Below are positions 52,760 to 61,940 of a DNA stretch of 64,000 bases, one piece after another. This DNA is from Herbiconiux sp. (GTDB lineage: Bacteria; Actinomycetota; Actinomycetes; Actinomycetales; Microbacteriaceae). The DNA lies in contig NZ_SCVE01000012.1 of the NCBI RefSeq assembly GCF_004297105.1, positions 310,001 to 374,000 of the forward strand, written 5' to 3'. Under the pieces are notes generated by a model, which saw only the letters and a list, made by a program, of their open reading frames with translations, searched no databases and was not told where the DNA came from. Both the position numbers and the translations under genes were made by a program. Positions within the stretch are counted from its first letter, which is position 1. Each line of letters starts with the position of its first letter.

Positions 52760-53470
52760 GTGTTCGCCGCCCCCGCGCTCGCCACGCCCGCCGCCGCCGC
52801 GACCGACCCCGCCGCGGATCTCAGCGAGGCGGGTGGCCTCGTCGGCCTCGCCGCCACCCTCATGAAGGGCATCGGGGAGTGGGGAGTGGGCGTCTTCACC
52901 CTGTTGGAGACGGTGTTCCCGCCGATCCCGAGCGAGATCGTGCTCCCCCTCGCCGGGTTCCTCGCAGCGCAGGGCGACCTCGACATCGTGCTCGTCGTCG
53001 TGCTGAGCACCCTCGGCGCCTACGTCGGAGGACTCATCCTCTACGCGCTGGGCGCTGCGCTGGGGCTCGAGCGCAGCATCCGGATGCTGTCGAAGCTGCC
53101 CCTCGTCGATCGTGACGACTTCGAGAAGGCGGCGTCGTGGTTCGAGCGCCACGGCCGGGCCGCGATCTTCTTCGGCCGGCTCATCCCGGGCGTACGCAGC
53201 CTGATCTCGCTGCCCGCGGGGGCGTCGCGGATGAATCTGCTCACGTTCTCGGTGTTCACCCTCGCCGGCAGCGCGCTCTGGAACGGGCTGCTGATCGGGC
53301 TCGGCGCCGCCCTCGGATCCCAGTACGACCTGATCGACGAGTACTCGTCGTACCTCAACTACGCGGTCTACGCGGCGATCGCGGGTCTCATCGCCTGGCT
53401 CGTGGTGCGCCGGATCCTCCGCGTGCGCCGCGACCGCGGCGGTCGATCCATCGACGGCGCGCTCGACTGA
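52760..53470 (+). CDS. DedA family membrane protein
   Basis: 236 residues. FPPIPSEIVLPLAGFLA and GRLIPGVRSLISLPAGASRM are the family motifs, with Glu and Arg residues needed for lipid flipping. GTG 52760 with GGAGG five bases upstream is preferred over the in-frame ATG 52640. Probably an undecaprenyl- or phospholipid flippase relative. Confidence 0.92.
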   Translation: MFAAPALATPAAAATDPAADLSEAGGLVGLAATLMKGIGEWGVGVFTLLETVFPPIPSEIVLPLAGFLAAQGDLDIVLVVVLSTLGAYVGGLILYALGAALGLERSIRMLSKLPLVDRDDFEKAASWFERHGRAAIFFGRLIPGVRSLISLPAGASRMNLLTFSVFTLAGSALWNGLLIGLGAALGSQYDLIDEYSSYLNYAVYAAIAGLIAWLVVRRILRVRRDRGGRSIDGALD

Positions 53471-53481
53471 TCAGCTGATCA
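53468..53481. repeat. Perfect 14-base palindrome at the DedA stop
   Basis: TGATCAGCTGATCA overlaps the TGA of the DedA gene. Might be a short terminator stem or coincidental. Confidence 0.4.
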
Positions 53482-53493
53482 TCGCCGGCCCGA

Positions 53494-53516
53494 GGTGTGT
53501 AGTATTAGTACACACC
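53494..53516. promoter_or_regulatory. Putative operator of the M24 hydrolase operon
   Basis: GGTGTGTA-GTATTAG-TACACACC, perfect 8-base arms around a 7-base AT-rich core containing TAGTAT, 45 bases before the M24 gene. No equal copy seen elsewhere in the window. Candidate regulator is the nearby XRE-cupin protein. Confidence 0.65.
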
Positions 53517-53560
53517 TTGTGAAGTCCTAGGTGAAACAGCGACGTTTCAGGAGGCTGACA

Positions 53561-54934
53561 GTGATCAGTACGGCGACCACCGGCACGATGGCAGTTGATT
53601 GGGAGGCGCGAACCGACTTCGATCGCCTCCGCAACGAGCGGCTCGGCCGCCTCCGGGCGCAGCTCGAGGCCTCCGACCTCGGCGCGGTGCTCGCGTTCGA
53701 CTTCTCGAACATCCGGTACATGACCGCGACGCACATCGGCACCTGGGCGATGGACAAGCTCATCCGCTTCTCGCTCCTCACGCGCAACTCCGACCCGATC
53801 TCATGGGACTTCGGCTCGGCGGCGAAGCACCACCGGCTGCACAACCCGTGGCTCAACGAGACCCACTCCGAGATGGATGCGGATCCGCACGCCCCGCATC
53901 ACGGCGCCACCCGCCCGCGGGCCGAGAGCGGTGCCCGTGCCGGCATCTCCACCCTCCGCGGCGCGTTCCATCCCGACGCCGGCATCGCCGACGAGGTGGC
54001 CGCGAAGATCAAGCGCGAACTCGAGAAATTCGGGCTCCTGAACGAGCCCCTCGGTGTCGACGTCATCGAGCTGCCGATCATGTTCGCCCTCCAGCGCGCC
54101 GGAATCACCGTGGTCGACGGCCAGCAGGTGTTCATGGAGGCCCGCCGCGTCAAGACTCAGGACGAGATCACCCTCCTCACCCAGTCGGCGTCGATGGTCG
54201 ACGCCGCGTACGAGAACCTCTACGAGTTCCTCCGGCCGGGTGTGCGCGAGAACGAGACCGTGGGCCTCGTGGCGAAGACGCTCTACGACCTCGGCTCCGA
54301 GTACGTGGAGGGGGTCAATGCCATCTCGGGCGAGCGCTGCTCCCCGCATCCGCACGTCTACTCCGACCGCATCATCCGCCCGGGCGACCCGGCGTTCTTC
54401 GACATCCTGCACAGCTTCAACGGCTACCGCACCTGCTACTACCGCACCTTCGCGGTGGGGTCGGCGAGCCGAGCCCAGCGGGATGCGTACGTGCGCGCCC
54501 GCGAGTACATGGACAACGCGATCGCTCTCGTGCGCCCCGGGGCGACGACCGCCGACATCGTGGCGGTGTGGCCCAAGGCGGAGGAGTTCGGGTTCCCCGA
54601 CGAAGAGGCCGCGTTCGCCCTGCAGTACGGGCACGGCGTCGGCCTGTCGATCTGGGAGAAGCCGATCTTCTCGCGGCTGGTCTCGTTCGATCACCCCGAG
54701 GTGCTCGAGGCCGGCATGGTGTTCGCTCTGGAGACCTACTGGCCCTCGGCCGACGGCATCGGCGCCGCGCGCATCGAGGAAGAGGTGGTCGTCACCGAGA
54801 ACGGATGCGAGGTCATCACCAAGTTCCCCGCCGAAGACCTGCTGGTGGCCGGCGGCAACCGGTACTTCACGATCAACGGCCCGCTCAACCCGTTGCGCAG
54901 CAGCCAGTCGCATCTGAACCGGCCCGGCGCCTGA
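53561..54934 (+). CDS. M24 (pita-bread) family peptidase/creatinase-like protein
   Basis: 457 residues from GTG 53561, which has AGGAGG six bases upstream; the ATG 53531 lies before this ribosome site. N-terminal creatinase-type domain and C-terminal pita-bread domain. Metal ligands: first Asp kept (FFDILHS), second Asp replaced by Cys or Tyr (TCYYRTF where metalloenzymes have D-I-T-R-T), His kept (YGHGVGLS), two late Glu kept (ALETYW, IEEEVVV). This in-between pattern suits a hydrolase such as creatinase or ectoine-hydrolase-type enzymes more than an aminopeptidase. Stop overlaps the next start (TGATG). Confidence 0.88.
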   Translation: MISTATTGTMAVDWEARTDFDRLRNERLGRLRAQLEASDLGAVLAFDFSNIRYMTATHIGTWAMDKLIRFSLLTRNSDPISWDFGSAAKHHRLHNPWLNETHSEMDADPHAPHHGATRPRAESGARAGISTLRGAFHPDAGIADEVAAKIKRELEKFGLLNEPLGVDVIELPIMFALQRAGITVVDGQQVFMEARRVKTQDEITLLTQSASMVDAAYENLYEFLRPGVRENETVGLVAKTLYDLGSEYVEGVNAISGERCSPHPHVYSDRIIRPGDPAFFDILHSFNGYRTCYYRTFAVGSASRAQRDAYVRAREYMDNAIALVRPGATTADIVAVWPKAEEFGFPDEEAAFALQYGHGVGLSIWEKPIFSRLVSFDHPEVLEAGMVFALETYWPSADGIGAARIEEEVVVTENGCEVITKFPAEDLLVAGGNRYFTINGPLNPLRSSQSHLNRPGA

Positions 54935-55818
54935 TGCCGTCCGTCGCCTTCGTCGGCCTCGGGTCGATGGGCAGTGCCCTCGCGGCACGCCTGCTCGAGA
55001 CCGGGCACGAGGTGCACGTGTGGAATCGCTCGCCGGAACCGGTGGAACGGATGCGCGACCTCGGCGCCGTGCCGCTCGCGTCGGCCGGCGAGGCCTTCGA
55101 ACACGCAACCGTGCTGTCGATGGTGGCGAACGACCAGGCGGCCGACGCCGTGTTCACCGTCGGGACACTCGGTCACGCGAGGCCCGGCACCATCCACGTG
55201 AACCTCTCCTCGCTGAGCGTCTCGGCCTCGCGCCGCCTGGCCGACCGGCACGCGCAGCTCGGCATCGACTACGTGGCGGCGCCGGTGCTGGGCCGGCCCG
55301 AGGTGGCGGCGGCAGGCAAGCTCAACATCGTGACGGCCGGGCCCGAAGGGGCCGTGGCGCAGGTCGACCCGATCCTCCACGCGATCGGCAAGCGCACCTG
55401 GTATCTCGGCACCGACCCGGCCACCGCGAGCCTCGTCAAGATCGGGGTGAACTTCAACCTGATCCACACCCTCCAGGCCCTCGCCGAGTCGGTGACGCTG
55501 GTGGAGACGGCCGGTGTCGACCCCTCCACGTTCGTCGAGATCCTCACCGATGCCGCCTACACCGGTTCGGCGTACACCGGCTACGGCAAGCTCATCGCCG
55601 AGCGCCGGTACACCCCGCCGGGGTTCACCGTGGAACTCGGGCTGAAAGACCTCTCCCTGGTCGAATCGGCGGCCGAGCAGTACGGCGTGACCCTGCCGAC
55701 CGTGCCCGCCCTCCGCTCGGTGTTCGAGCAGGCTCTCGGGTCGGATCTCGGTGGCCAGGACTGGTCGGCCATCGCGGAGGTCACGCGGCGCCTGGTGACC
55801 GAGCCCACGGCATCCTGA
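54934..55818 (+). CDS. NAD(P)-dependent beta-hydroxyacid dehydrogenase (HIBADH family)
   Basis: 294 residues. N-terminal Rossmann motif GLGSMGSALAARLLETGH, substrate motif around GTIHVNLSSLS, and catalytic Lys in SLVKIGVNFNL. 3-hydroxyisobutyrate dehydrogenase/imine reductase-like. Coupled to the M24 gene by a one-base overlap. Could reduce or oxidise the product of that hydrolase. Confidence 0.9.
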   Translation: MPSVAFVGLGSMGSALAARLLETGHEVHVWNRSPEPVERMRDLGAVPLASAGEAFEHATVLSMVANDQAADAVFTVGTLGHARPGTIHVNLSSLSVSASRRLADRHAQLGIDYVAAPVLGRPEVAAAGKLNIVTAGPEGAVAQVDPILHAIGKRTWYLGTDPATASLVKIGVNFNLIHTLQALAESVTLVETAGVDPSTFVEILTDAAYTGSAYTGYGKLIAERRYTPPGFTVELGLKDLSLVESAAEQYGVTLPTVPALRSVFEQALGSDLGGQDWSAIAEVTRRLVTEPTAS

Positions 55819-55819
55819 C

Positions 55820-55834
55820 CACGTCATCGACGTG
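55820..55834. terminator. Small hairpin between convergent operons
   Basis: CACGTC-ATC-GACGTG, a 6-base stem in the 26 bases between the dehydrogenase and the XRE-cupin gene. Weak, but positioned as a shared terminator. Confidence 0.5.
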
Positions 55835-55844
55835 ATCGCCCGGC

Positions 55845-56624
55845 TCAGTCCGTGGCGCCGTAGTGGCTTCCGTAGTCGAAACCCTCGCCGCCGCTGTTCT
55901 GGCCGAGTCGAGCGACACGCTCGGCGATGTCCCGCGGGTGGGCGAACCCGTGGCGCCCCACGACGGCCCAGATCGACACGCAGTCGACGGCGTACGGGTT
56001 GCTGATGCGATGCGGGATCGTGGAGTCGAACGACAGGCTGTCGCCCGGCTGCACGGTGTCTTTGTCGAAGCCCACCTGCAGATCCATCTGACCCGTCAGC
56101 ACGTGCAGATACTCCCACCCGGCGTGCCGCATCATGTTCTCCGGCGGGTTCGACTCGCTGCCCGCCGAGTAGGTGACGCGCAGGAACTCCACGAGCGGGT
56201 CGTCGGTGACCGTCAGCCGCTCCCAGCGCACTCCTTCGACGCGGATGTCGGGAGCCGTCGCCGCCCGTTGCAGCCCCGGTATGCCGGTCGAGGTGAGCCT
56301 CTCGGCCGCCGGCAGGGCCTCGGCCTCGGGGGCGGATGCCGAACCGGGCACCATCGGTGCACCGGTGACCGCGGTGGCCAGGAGCGAGTCGAGTGACAGG
56401 TCGAGCTCGGAGACCACCGTGTAGAGCGTGCCGATGGAGGGTGTCGCGCGCCCGAGCTCGACCTGCGAGATGAAGCTGGCCGAGACGCCCACACGCCGGC
56501 CGAGTTCGCGCAGCGAGATGCCGGAGGCCAATCGCGCTTCGCGGATCGCGGCGCCCATGCCGGGTGCGCCGTTCTCCCGCACCGCGTCGATCAGACGCTC
56601 CTTCGGCGAACCGGATCGTGTCAT
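55845..56624 (-). CDS. XRE family regulator with C-terminal cupin
   Basis: 259 residues: helix-turn-helix at about 25-80 (SLRELGRRVGVSASFISQVELGRATPS is the HTH, over 20 residues) and a cupin sensor at about 165-245 (HAGWEYLHVLTGQMDLQ, PGDSLSFDSTIPHR). GAGG lies before ATG 56624. Last gene after the ABC importer operon, likely its regulator, with a possible role at the palindrome before the M24 gene. Confidence 0.92.
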   Translation of the reverse strand: MTRSGSPKERLIDAVRENGAPGMGAAIREARLASGISLRELGRRVGVSASFISQVELGRATPSIGTLYTVVSELDLSLDSLLATAVTGAPMVPGSASAPEAEALPAAERLTSTGIPGLQRAATAPDIRVEGVRWERLTVTDDPLVEFLRVTYSAGSESNPPENMMRHAGWEYLHVLTGQMDLQVGFDKDTVQPGDSLSFDSTIPHRISNPYAVDCVSIWAVVGRHGFAHPRDIAERVARLGQNSGGEGFDYGSHYGATD

Positions 56625-56762
56625 GTCACCTCTTCGCTCAGGTCGATGTCTCCCAGGGTATCCGAGAGGGAACGTCAGCCCGCGAGGCGAAACGGAGGGG
56701 TGGGGATCCCCTGTAGTTCCCCACCCCCGCTCGAGGACCGCGGCGCTCCGTGGCGCCGGCGG

Positions 56763-57182
56763 TCAGACCTTCGGCCGCGGCGTCGGCTGGAAGGCCAGCA
56801 GTCGCCAGTCGGCGCCCGCGCGGGCATCTGCGCGCACCCACACCGACAGCGTGACGCTGTCGAGCTCGAGCGCCGTGCCCGCGGAGACGGCCGAGGCGTT
56901 CATGGTGCCGTGCACGAGCACGGTGTCCGCGTTCGCCACGGTGACGTCGAGCACACCGTGATCGAGCCGGCTGTACCGGAGACTCCCGCTCGCGAGCTTG
57001 TCGAGCAAGGCCGCCTTGGTGTCGCGCAGCGTGTTCGAGTGGCCGTAGCCGAGTCGATCGTCGAGCAGCTGATCCAGCCGGCCGACGTCGGAGCCGAGGA
57101 ATGCCGCGTACCGCTCCGCGTCGAGAGCGAGCACCCGCTCGCGGTCGGCCGCAGCCGTGTCGTTCCGCTTGTCGTCGCTCAT
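56763..57182 (-). CDS. SnoaL/DUF4440-like (NTF2-fold) protein
   Basis: 139 residues; N-terminal helix ALDAERYAAFLGSDVGRLDQLL and the GYGHSNTLRDTKAALL and VLVHGTMNASA stretches fit the NTF2-like fold used as small lyases, isomerases or binding domains. ATGA overlap with the ABC fusion gene places it in the importer operon. Enzymatic role unproven. Confidence 0.82.
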   Translation of the reverse strand: MSDDKRNDTAAADRERVLALDAERYAAFLGSDVGRLDQLLDDRLGYGHSNTLRDTKAALLDKLASGSLRYSRLDHGVLDVTVANADTVLVHGTMNASAVSAGTALELDSVTLSVWVRADARAGADWRLLAFQPTPRPKV

Positions 57183-59683
57183 TGCGGGATCCTCCTCCTC
57201 CGCCGCAGGCGCACGGCCATCGGCAGAACCGCGGCCACGAGCACGAAGATGCCCTGCAACCAGTACTGCCAGGACAGGTCGACGTCGAGGAAGGGCAGCG
57301 AGCTCGTGATCGTCTGCAGCAGGAGCGCGGCGGCGGCCACGGCGAGCGCCGATCCCGATCCACCGAAGATGCTCACGCCCGCGATCACGATCGCGGTCAC
57401 CGAGGTGAGGGTCAGCGCCTGGCCCACCCCCGCGTCGCCGATGCCGGTCTTGGTGAAGAGCACGACACCGGCAATCGAGGCCAGCACCCCCGACGCGACG
57501 GTGGCGAGCAGGCGCATCCGGGGGACGTCGACGCCCATCCGGTTGGCCTTGACCGCATCGGAGCCCGCGGCCCGGAAGCCGCGGCCCACCGCCGTGTTGT
57601 TCAGACCGAGCCAGAGCAGAACGGCGATCACCACGGCCACGATGAGCACCAGCGGGATGCCGGCCACGGCCGTGCCGAGCGCGGTCATGAGGTCGGCGCT
57701 CGCCTGTCCACCCGGCTGGGGACGGAGGAGCTGGGCGGTGCCGAGAACGGCGATCGACGAGACCAGGGTGGCGATCACGGGCGGCATCCCGAGCCGTGTG
57801 ACGAGCAGGCCGTTCACGAGGCCCACCACGATCCCGGCCACGACGGCGACGGCGATACCGAGCACCAGCACGCCCGGTCCGCTTCCCCCGAAGAACGAGA
57901 CGATCACCGCCGACAGCGCCACCACCGACCCGATCGACAGGTCGATGCCGCCGGTGATCACGACCGCGAGCTGCGCGAGTCCCACGAGGATGAGGATGGC
58001 CGCGGCCGCGAGCAGCTGGCCGATGCTGAGCGGGCTGAGGAACGACGGCGCGACGCCCGCGGTCACGAACACGAGTGCGATCGTGATGATGACGAGTGAC
58101 ACCGTCTGCACCTCGCCGCGCTGGTAGAACGGGAGACCCTTCTTCGACCGGAGCTCACCCGCATCCGCGTCTTCGCTGATGGATGTCTCGGTCGACAGCA
58201 CGGCCGCGCCGGTGATACGCCGCTCGGTGAGGGTGTCGCCCTCGAGTTCGGCCTGCACGCGACCTCGCGAGAACACCACGACCCGGTCGCAGAGGCCCTC
58301 GAGCTCGACGGCATCGGTCGAGAGGATGACCACGGCCATCCCGTCGTCGGCCATCGCGCGGAGGAACGCGTAGATCTCCACGCGGGCGCCGGCGTCGACG
58401 CCTTGGGTGGGGTCTTCGACGAGGAGCACGGAGGGGCTGCCGAGCCGTGCACGCGCGAGCAGCACCTTCTGCTGGCTGCCGCCCGACAGCGAGGTGATCG
58501 GGGTCTCGATCGTCGGTGTCTTCACCGCGAGGCCGCCCATGGCCTCGTGCACCAAGGAGCTCTCGGTGCGGGGCGACACGAAGCCCGCGGGCATGGCCAG
58601 CGAGATGTTGGGGGCGATCACGTTCTCCCGAACGCTGAGCTGGCCGAACATGGCTTCGCCGAGCCGGTCGCCCGGCAGGTACACGATGCCGTTGGCTGCG
58701 GCCCTCTTCGACTTCAGGCCGCTGATGTCGCGGCCTCGGAACCGGAGGTCCCCGCTTCCGCGCACGACCCCGGCGAGCGCCTTCATGAACTCCCGCTGGC
58801 CGTTGCCCTCGACGCCCGCGAGACCCACGATCTCGCCGCCGCGGGCGACGAAGTCGACGTCGCGGAAGGCGCGGCCCGAATAGCCCGCCGCGGCGAGCAC
58901 GAGGGGGCGGTCGGGGTCCGTCGCCTTGTCGGGGAACGTCGTCTCGAGCGAGCGGCCCACGATGAGTTCGACGATCTCGTCGGCCGCGTAGTCGGACACG
59001 CGGCCCCGCCCCACGACCTTGCCGTCACGGAGCACCGTCATCCGTTCGGCGATCGCCATCACCTCGGGGATGCGATGGGTGATGTAGACCACGGCGGAGC
59101 CCTTCGCGAGAAGAGCCCGCACCTGGGCGAAGAGCCACTCGGTCTCGTCGGCGCCGAGCGCCTCGGTGGGCTCGTCGAGCACGAGGACCTTCGGCTCCGA
59201 GGCGAGTGCGGCCGCGATCTCCACGAGGTGGGCCTCGCGCTGCGAGATGGCCGAGACCCGCTGCCGCACGTCGACGTCCAGGCCCAGGCGGGCGAAGAGC
59301 TCCGCCGTCCAGGTGGTCGCGGCGCGGCGGGAGGGCCGGACGGAATCGGGGAGCAGGAGGAGCATCGCGTCGACGACGGTCAACGAGGGGGCGAGAGCGG
59401 GGATCTGGTACACGATGGCGAGACCGCGCTCCCGGGCATCGCGCGGATGCATCCGGGTGCGCGTCTCCCCCGCCAGGTCGATCGTTCCCGTGTTGGGAAC
59501 GACCGACCCGGCGGCGACGCCGACCAGCGTCGATTTGCCGGCCCCGTTCTCTCCGAGGATCGCGTGCACCTCGCCCGCGTAGACCGTGACATCGACGTCG
59601 TCGAGGGCGCGGACACCCGGGTACTGCTTCCCGATGCCCGAGAGCGTGAGGAGCGGCACGGGCTGGTCGACTGTTTCATTCAT
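57179..59683 (-). CDS. Fused ABC importer: two ATPase domains plus RbsC-type permease
   Basis: 834 residues. ATPase 1 (about 10-240) has Walker A GENGAGKST and VLVLDEPTEAL but ISQRE at the signature position; ATPase 2 (about 260-490) has the degenerate Walker A GVEGNGQRE and LSGGSQQK, with Walker B LLVEDP. After a linker, about ten hydrophobic segments (about 525-825) form an RbsC/AraH permease, a chain normally encoded as two genes (RbsA and RbsC). Start overlaps the binding-protein stop by one base. Energises import with the separate permease at 60867. Confidence 0.93.
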   Translation of the reverse strand: MNETVDQPVPLLTLSGIGKQYPGVRALDDVDVTVYAGEVHAILGENGAGKSTLVGVAAGSVVPNTGTIDLAGETRTRMHPRDARERGLAIVYQIPALAPSLTVVDAMLLLLPDSVRPSRRAATTWTAELFARLGLDVDVRQRVSAISQREAHLVEIAAALASEPKVLVLDEPTEALGADETEWLFAQVRALLAKGSAVVYITHRIPEVMAIAERMTVLRDGKVVGRGRVSDYAADEIVELIVGRSLETTFPDKATDPDRPLVLAAAGYSGRAFRDVDFVARGGEIVGLAGVEGNGQREFMKALAGVVRGSGDLRFRGRDISGLKSKRAAANGIVYLPGDRLGEAMFGQLSVRENVIAPNISLAMPAGFVSPRTESSLVHEAMGGLAVKTPTIETPITSLSGGSQQKVLLARARLGSPSVLLVEDPTQGVDAGARVEIYAFLRAMADDGMAVVILSTDAVELEGLCDRVVVFSRGRVQAELEGDTLTERRITGAAVLSTETSISEDADAGELRSKKGLPFYQRGEVQTVSLVIITIALVFVTAGVAPSFLSPLSIGQLLAAAAILILVGLAQLAVVITGGIDLSIGSVVALSAVIVSFFGGSGPGVLVLGIAVAVVAGIVVGLVNGLLVTRLGMPPVIATLVSSIAVLGTAQLLRPQPGGQASADLMTALGTAVAGIPLVLIVAVVIAVLLWLGLNNTAVGRGFRAAGSDAVKANRMGVDVPRMRLLATVASGVLASIAGVVLFTKTGIGDAGVGQALTLTSVTAIVIAGVSIFGGSGSALAVAAAALLLQTITSSLPFLDVDLSWQYWLQGIFVLVAAVLPMAVRLRRRRRIPQ

Positions 59684-60867
59684 CAGTTGGAGAACGCCTT
59701 CTTGACCTCGTCGGCGGTGAGCAGCGATGACGGGGATCCGTCATCCGGGGCACCGCTCTGGCACACCTCGGACGGCGTCTTGGCGCCATCCGTCTTGCCC
59801 GAGGAGTCCTCGGCGAGCGACAGGTCGTAGATCGACGGCTCGGTGTCGGAGACGCCGCCGATCGAGGCGAGCGCCTTGCGGAGCGCCACACGGCCCACCC
59901 AGGTGCGCGACGACACGGTGGCCAGCTCGTAGCTCGGGTTCGTGGCCTTGAGAGCCTCGAATCCGCAACTCAGGCTGTTCTGATCGGTGGTCGCGATGGC
60001 GGGCAGTGAGATGCCGGCCGCCTCGTAGGCGCGGATGACACCGTCGGTCGACGCTCCGTAGTCGGAGATCACGGCATCGATCTTCGGGTACTGCGACAGC
60101 AGTCCGCTCATCGCCTGCTGGGCCTGGGCCGGGTCCCAGTTCGTGGTCACCGGGTCATCGGTGAGCAGGGTCACCTGCGGGTTGTCGGCCAGCACCTCCT
60201 TGATTCCCTCCAGCTCCTGCGACGACACGGCGCTACCGGCCGGCCCGCCGAGGAAGGCGACGTTGCCGCCGGCGTCGCCGAGCTGGTCGACCACCCACTG
60301 CGCCCACGTCCGGCCGCTGAACTGGGGGGACCAGTCGGTGTAGTCGAGGTAGTCGGAGCCGGCCTGACCCTCGGGGTCGGAGGCGAAGGCGACCACGGTG
60401 GAGCCGGACTGCACCGCGCTTCGGAGCGCGGAGAGGTGGGCCTCGCCGGGTCCGGCGTCGGGGATCACGAGCACGATGTCGGTGCCCTTGGCCGCCATGC
60501 TCGTGATGGCGGCGGTGGTGGCCTGCAGGTCACCGCGGCCGGCCTCGTAGTCGATCGAGGTGATCGCCGGGCACTTGGCCGCTTCGGCCTCGATCTCGGC
60601 GCGCACGGTCTTCGACCAGGAGTTCGTTCCGTAGCCGTCGACGACACCGAGGGAGATGTCGCCGTCACTCGGGCAGATGCTCGAGATGTCGGCGAACTGG
60701 TCCATGGTGCCGACGGACCCGACGGCGATGTCGGCGGCGCCGGCCGTGGAGCCGCCTCCGCTGGCATTGGTCGACGAGCAACCGCCGAGCAGCAGGGCCA
60801 GGGCCGAAGCCGTGGCGATGCTGCCGATGGCGAGGGTGGTGCGTGAGCGTGGTGCGGGTTTCTTCAT
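59683..60867 (-). CDS. Sugar/nucleoside-type solute-binding lipoprotein
   Basis: 394 residues, type I periplasmic-binding fold of the RbsB family. Lipoprotein signal with LLLGGC at about residues 25-30, Gly/Ser linker, then SLGVVDGYGTNSWSKT at the start of the first lobe. ATG 60867 overlaps the permease stop by one base. Substrate probably a nitrogen heterocycle or related compound, given the amidohydrolases. Confidence 0.92.
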   Translation of the reverse strand: MKKPAPRSRTTLAIGSIATASALALLLGGCSSTNASGGGSTAGAADIAVGSVGTMDQFADISSICPSDGDISLGVVDGYGTNSWSKTVRAEIEAEAAKCPAITSIDYEAGRGDLQATTAAITSMAAKGTDIVLVIPDAGPGEAHLSALRSAVQSGSTVVAFASDPEGQAGSDYLDYTDWSPQFSGRTWAQWVVDQLGDAGGNVAFLGGPAGSAVSSQELEGIKEVLADNPQVTLLTDDPVTTNWDPAQAQQAMSGLLSQYPKIDAVISDYGASTDGVIRAYEAAGISLPAIATTDQNSLSCGFEALKATNPSYELATVSSRTWVGRVALRKALASIGGVSDTEPSIYDLSLAEDSSGKTDGAKTPSEVCQSGAPDDGSPSSLLTADEVKKAFSN

Positions 60868-61940
60868 CAGGATGACTCCTCGTTGAGTGCGGTGGGTTGG
60901 GCAGGGGTCTTTCGGCGGTTGACCATGGCCTTGAGCCGGGAGGTGTTGCCGCCGAGCTTCAGCTGGACGACGATCCCGACGGCGATGATCACGGCTTGGA
61001 TGATGTTCTGGGCCGCCGTGGTCTGGGTGAAGGTCTGCACGAGCTGGCCGAGCTGACCGAGGAAGAGGGCACCGAGCGCGGTGCCGATGACGCTCCCCTT
61101 GCCCCCGGTGAGGGCGGTTCCGCCCAGCACCACGGCGGCGATCGAGGGCAACAGGTAGGCGTCTCCCGCGGTCAGGGTGGGTGAGCGGAGCAGGCCGGCG
61201 AGCAGCACTCCACACCCGGCGGCGAGAAGGGCCGAGAGCGTGTAGGCGGCCACGACGTAGCCGTTGGTGGTGAGTCCGATGATCCGGGCGGCGCGGGGAT
61301 TCGCACCCACGAGCTCGAACCGGCGGCCGGTGCGGAGCGCCTTCAGCACCACGTGCACCACCACGACCACGATCGTGGCGATGATCACGAGCACGGGGAT
61401 GCCGAGCCAGCGCGAGATCGAGAAGCCCGACAGCGAGTCGACGACCTGGGCGCCGTAGCCACCGGAGACGGCCTGCACCGTGCCGACCATGAGCGCGTTG
61501 CTCGCGATGGTGACCACGAGCGGCGGCAGCCCGAAGAATGCGATCACGAGGCCGCTCACGAGGCCGAACAGCGCCGGGACGACGAGGGCGAGCACGATCG
61601 CGAGGCCGAGGCCGAGCTGGTCGGGACCCCCGAACTTCGCCACGATGAGCGCACCGAGCGTGATGGCACCGGGCACCGACAGGTCGAGGCCGCCCTGCTG
61701 GATGACGAGGGTCTGACCGACGGCCACCACGGCCGTGAGCGCCGCGAACGGCAGCATCGACGACATGGCGGTGGCGGAGACGCTGCCCGGCGCGATCAGC
61801 GGACTGATCGCGAACAGCACCAGCACGGCCAGCAGCGCCCGGGCCGCAGGCCAGGAGGCCACCCGCGCCCACGGGGTGACGGGCTTGATGGTCGGCCGCC
61901 CGGTCACGGTCTCGGCCGCGCGCGGTGTGTCCACTGTCAT
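60867..61940 (-). CDS. RbsC-type ABC permease
   Basis: 357 residues, about ten membrane helices; VIQQGGLDLSVPGAITLGAL and GANPRAARIIGL are the family motifs. Separate second permease of the importer whose other permease is fused to the ATPases. ATGA overlap with the amidohydrolase gene. Confidence 0.93.
   Translation of the reverse strand: MTVDTPRAAETVTGRPTIKPVTPWARVASWPAARALLAVLVLFAISPLIAPGSVSATAMSSMLPFAALTAVVAVGQTLVIQQGGLDLSVPGAITLGALIVAKFGGPDQLGLGLAIVLALVVPALFGLVSGLVIAFFGLPPLVVTIASNALMVGTVQAVSGGYGAQVVDSLSGFSISRWLGIPVLVIIATIVVVVVHVVLKALRTGRRFELVGANPRAARIIGLTTNGYVVAAYTLSALLAAGCGVLLAGLLRSPTLTAGDAYLLPSIAAVVLGGTALTGGKGSVIGTALGALFLGQLGQLVQTFTQTTAAQNIIQAVIIAVGIVVQLKLGGNTSRLKAMVNRRKTPAQPTALNEESS

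Noticed and set aside
53599..55818. A single 739-residue protein covering the dehydrogenase and the M24 region
   Set aside because: The first part is the M24 gene read in the wrong frame; the dehydrogenase starts at ATG 54934.
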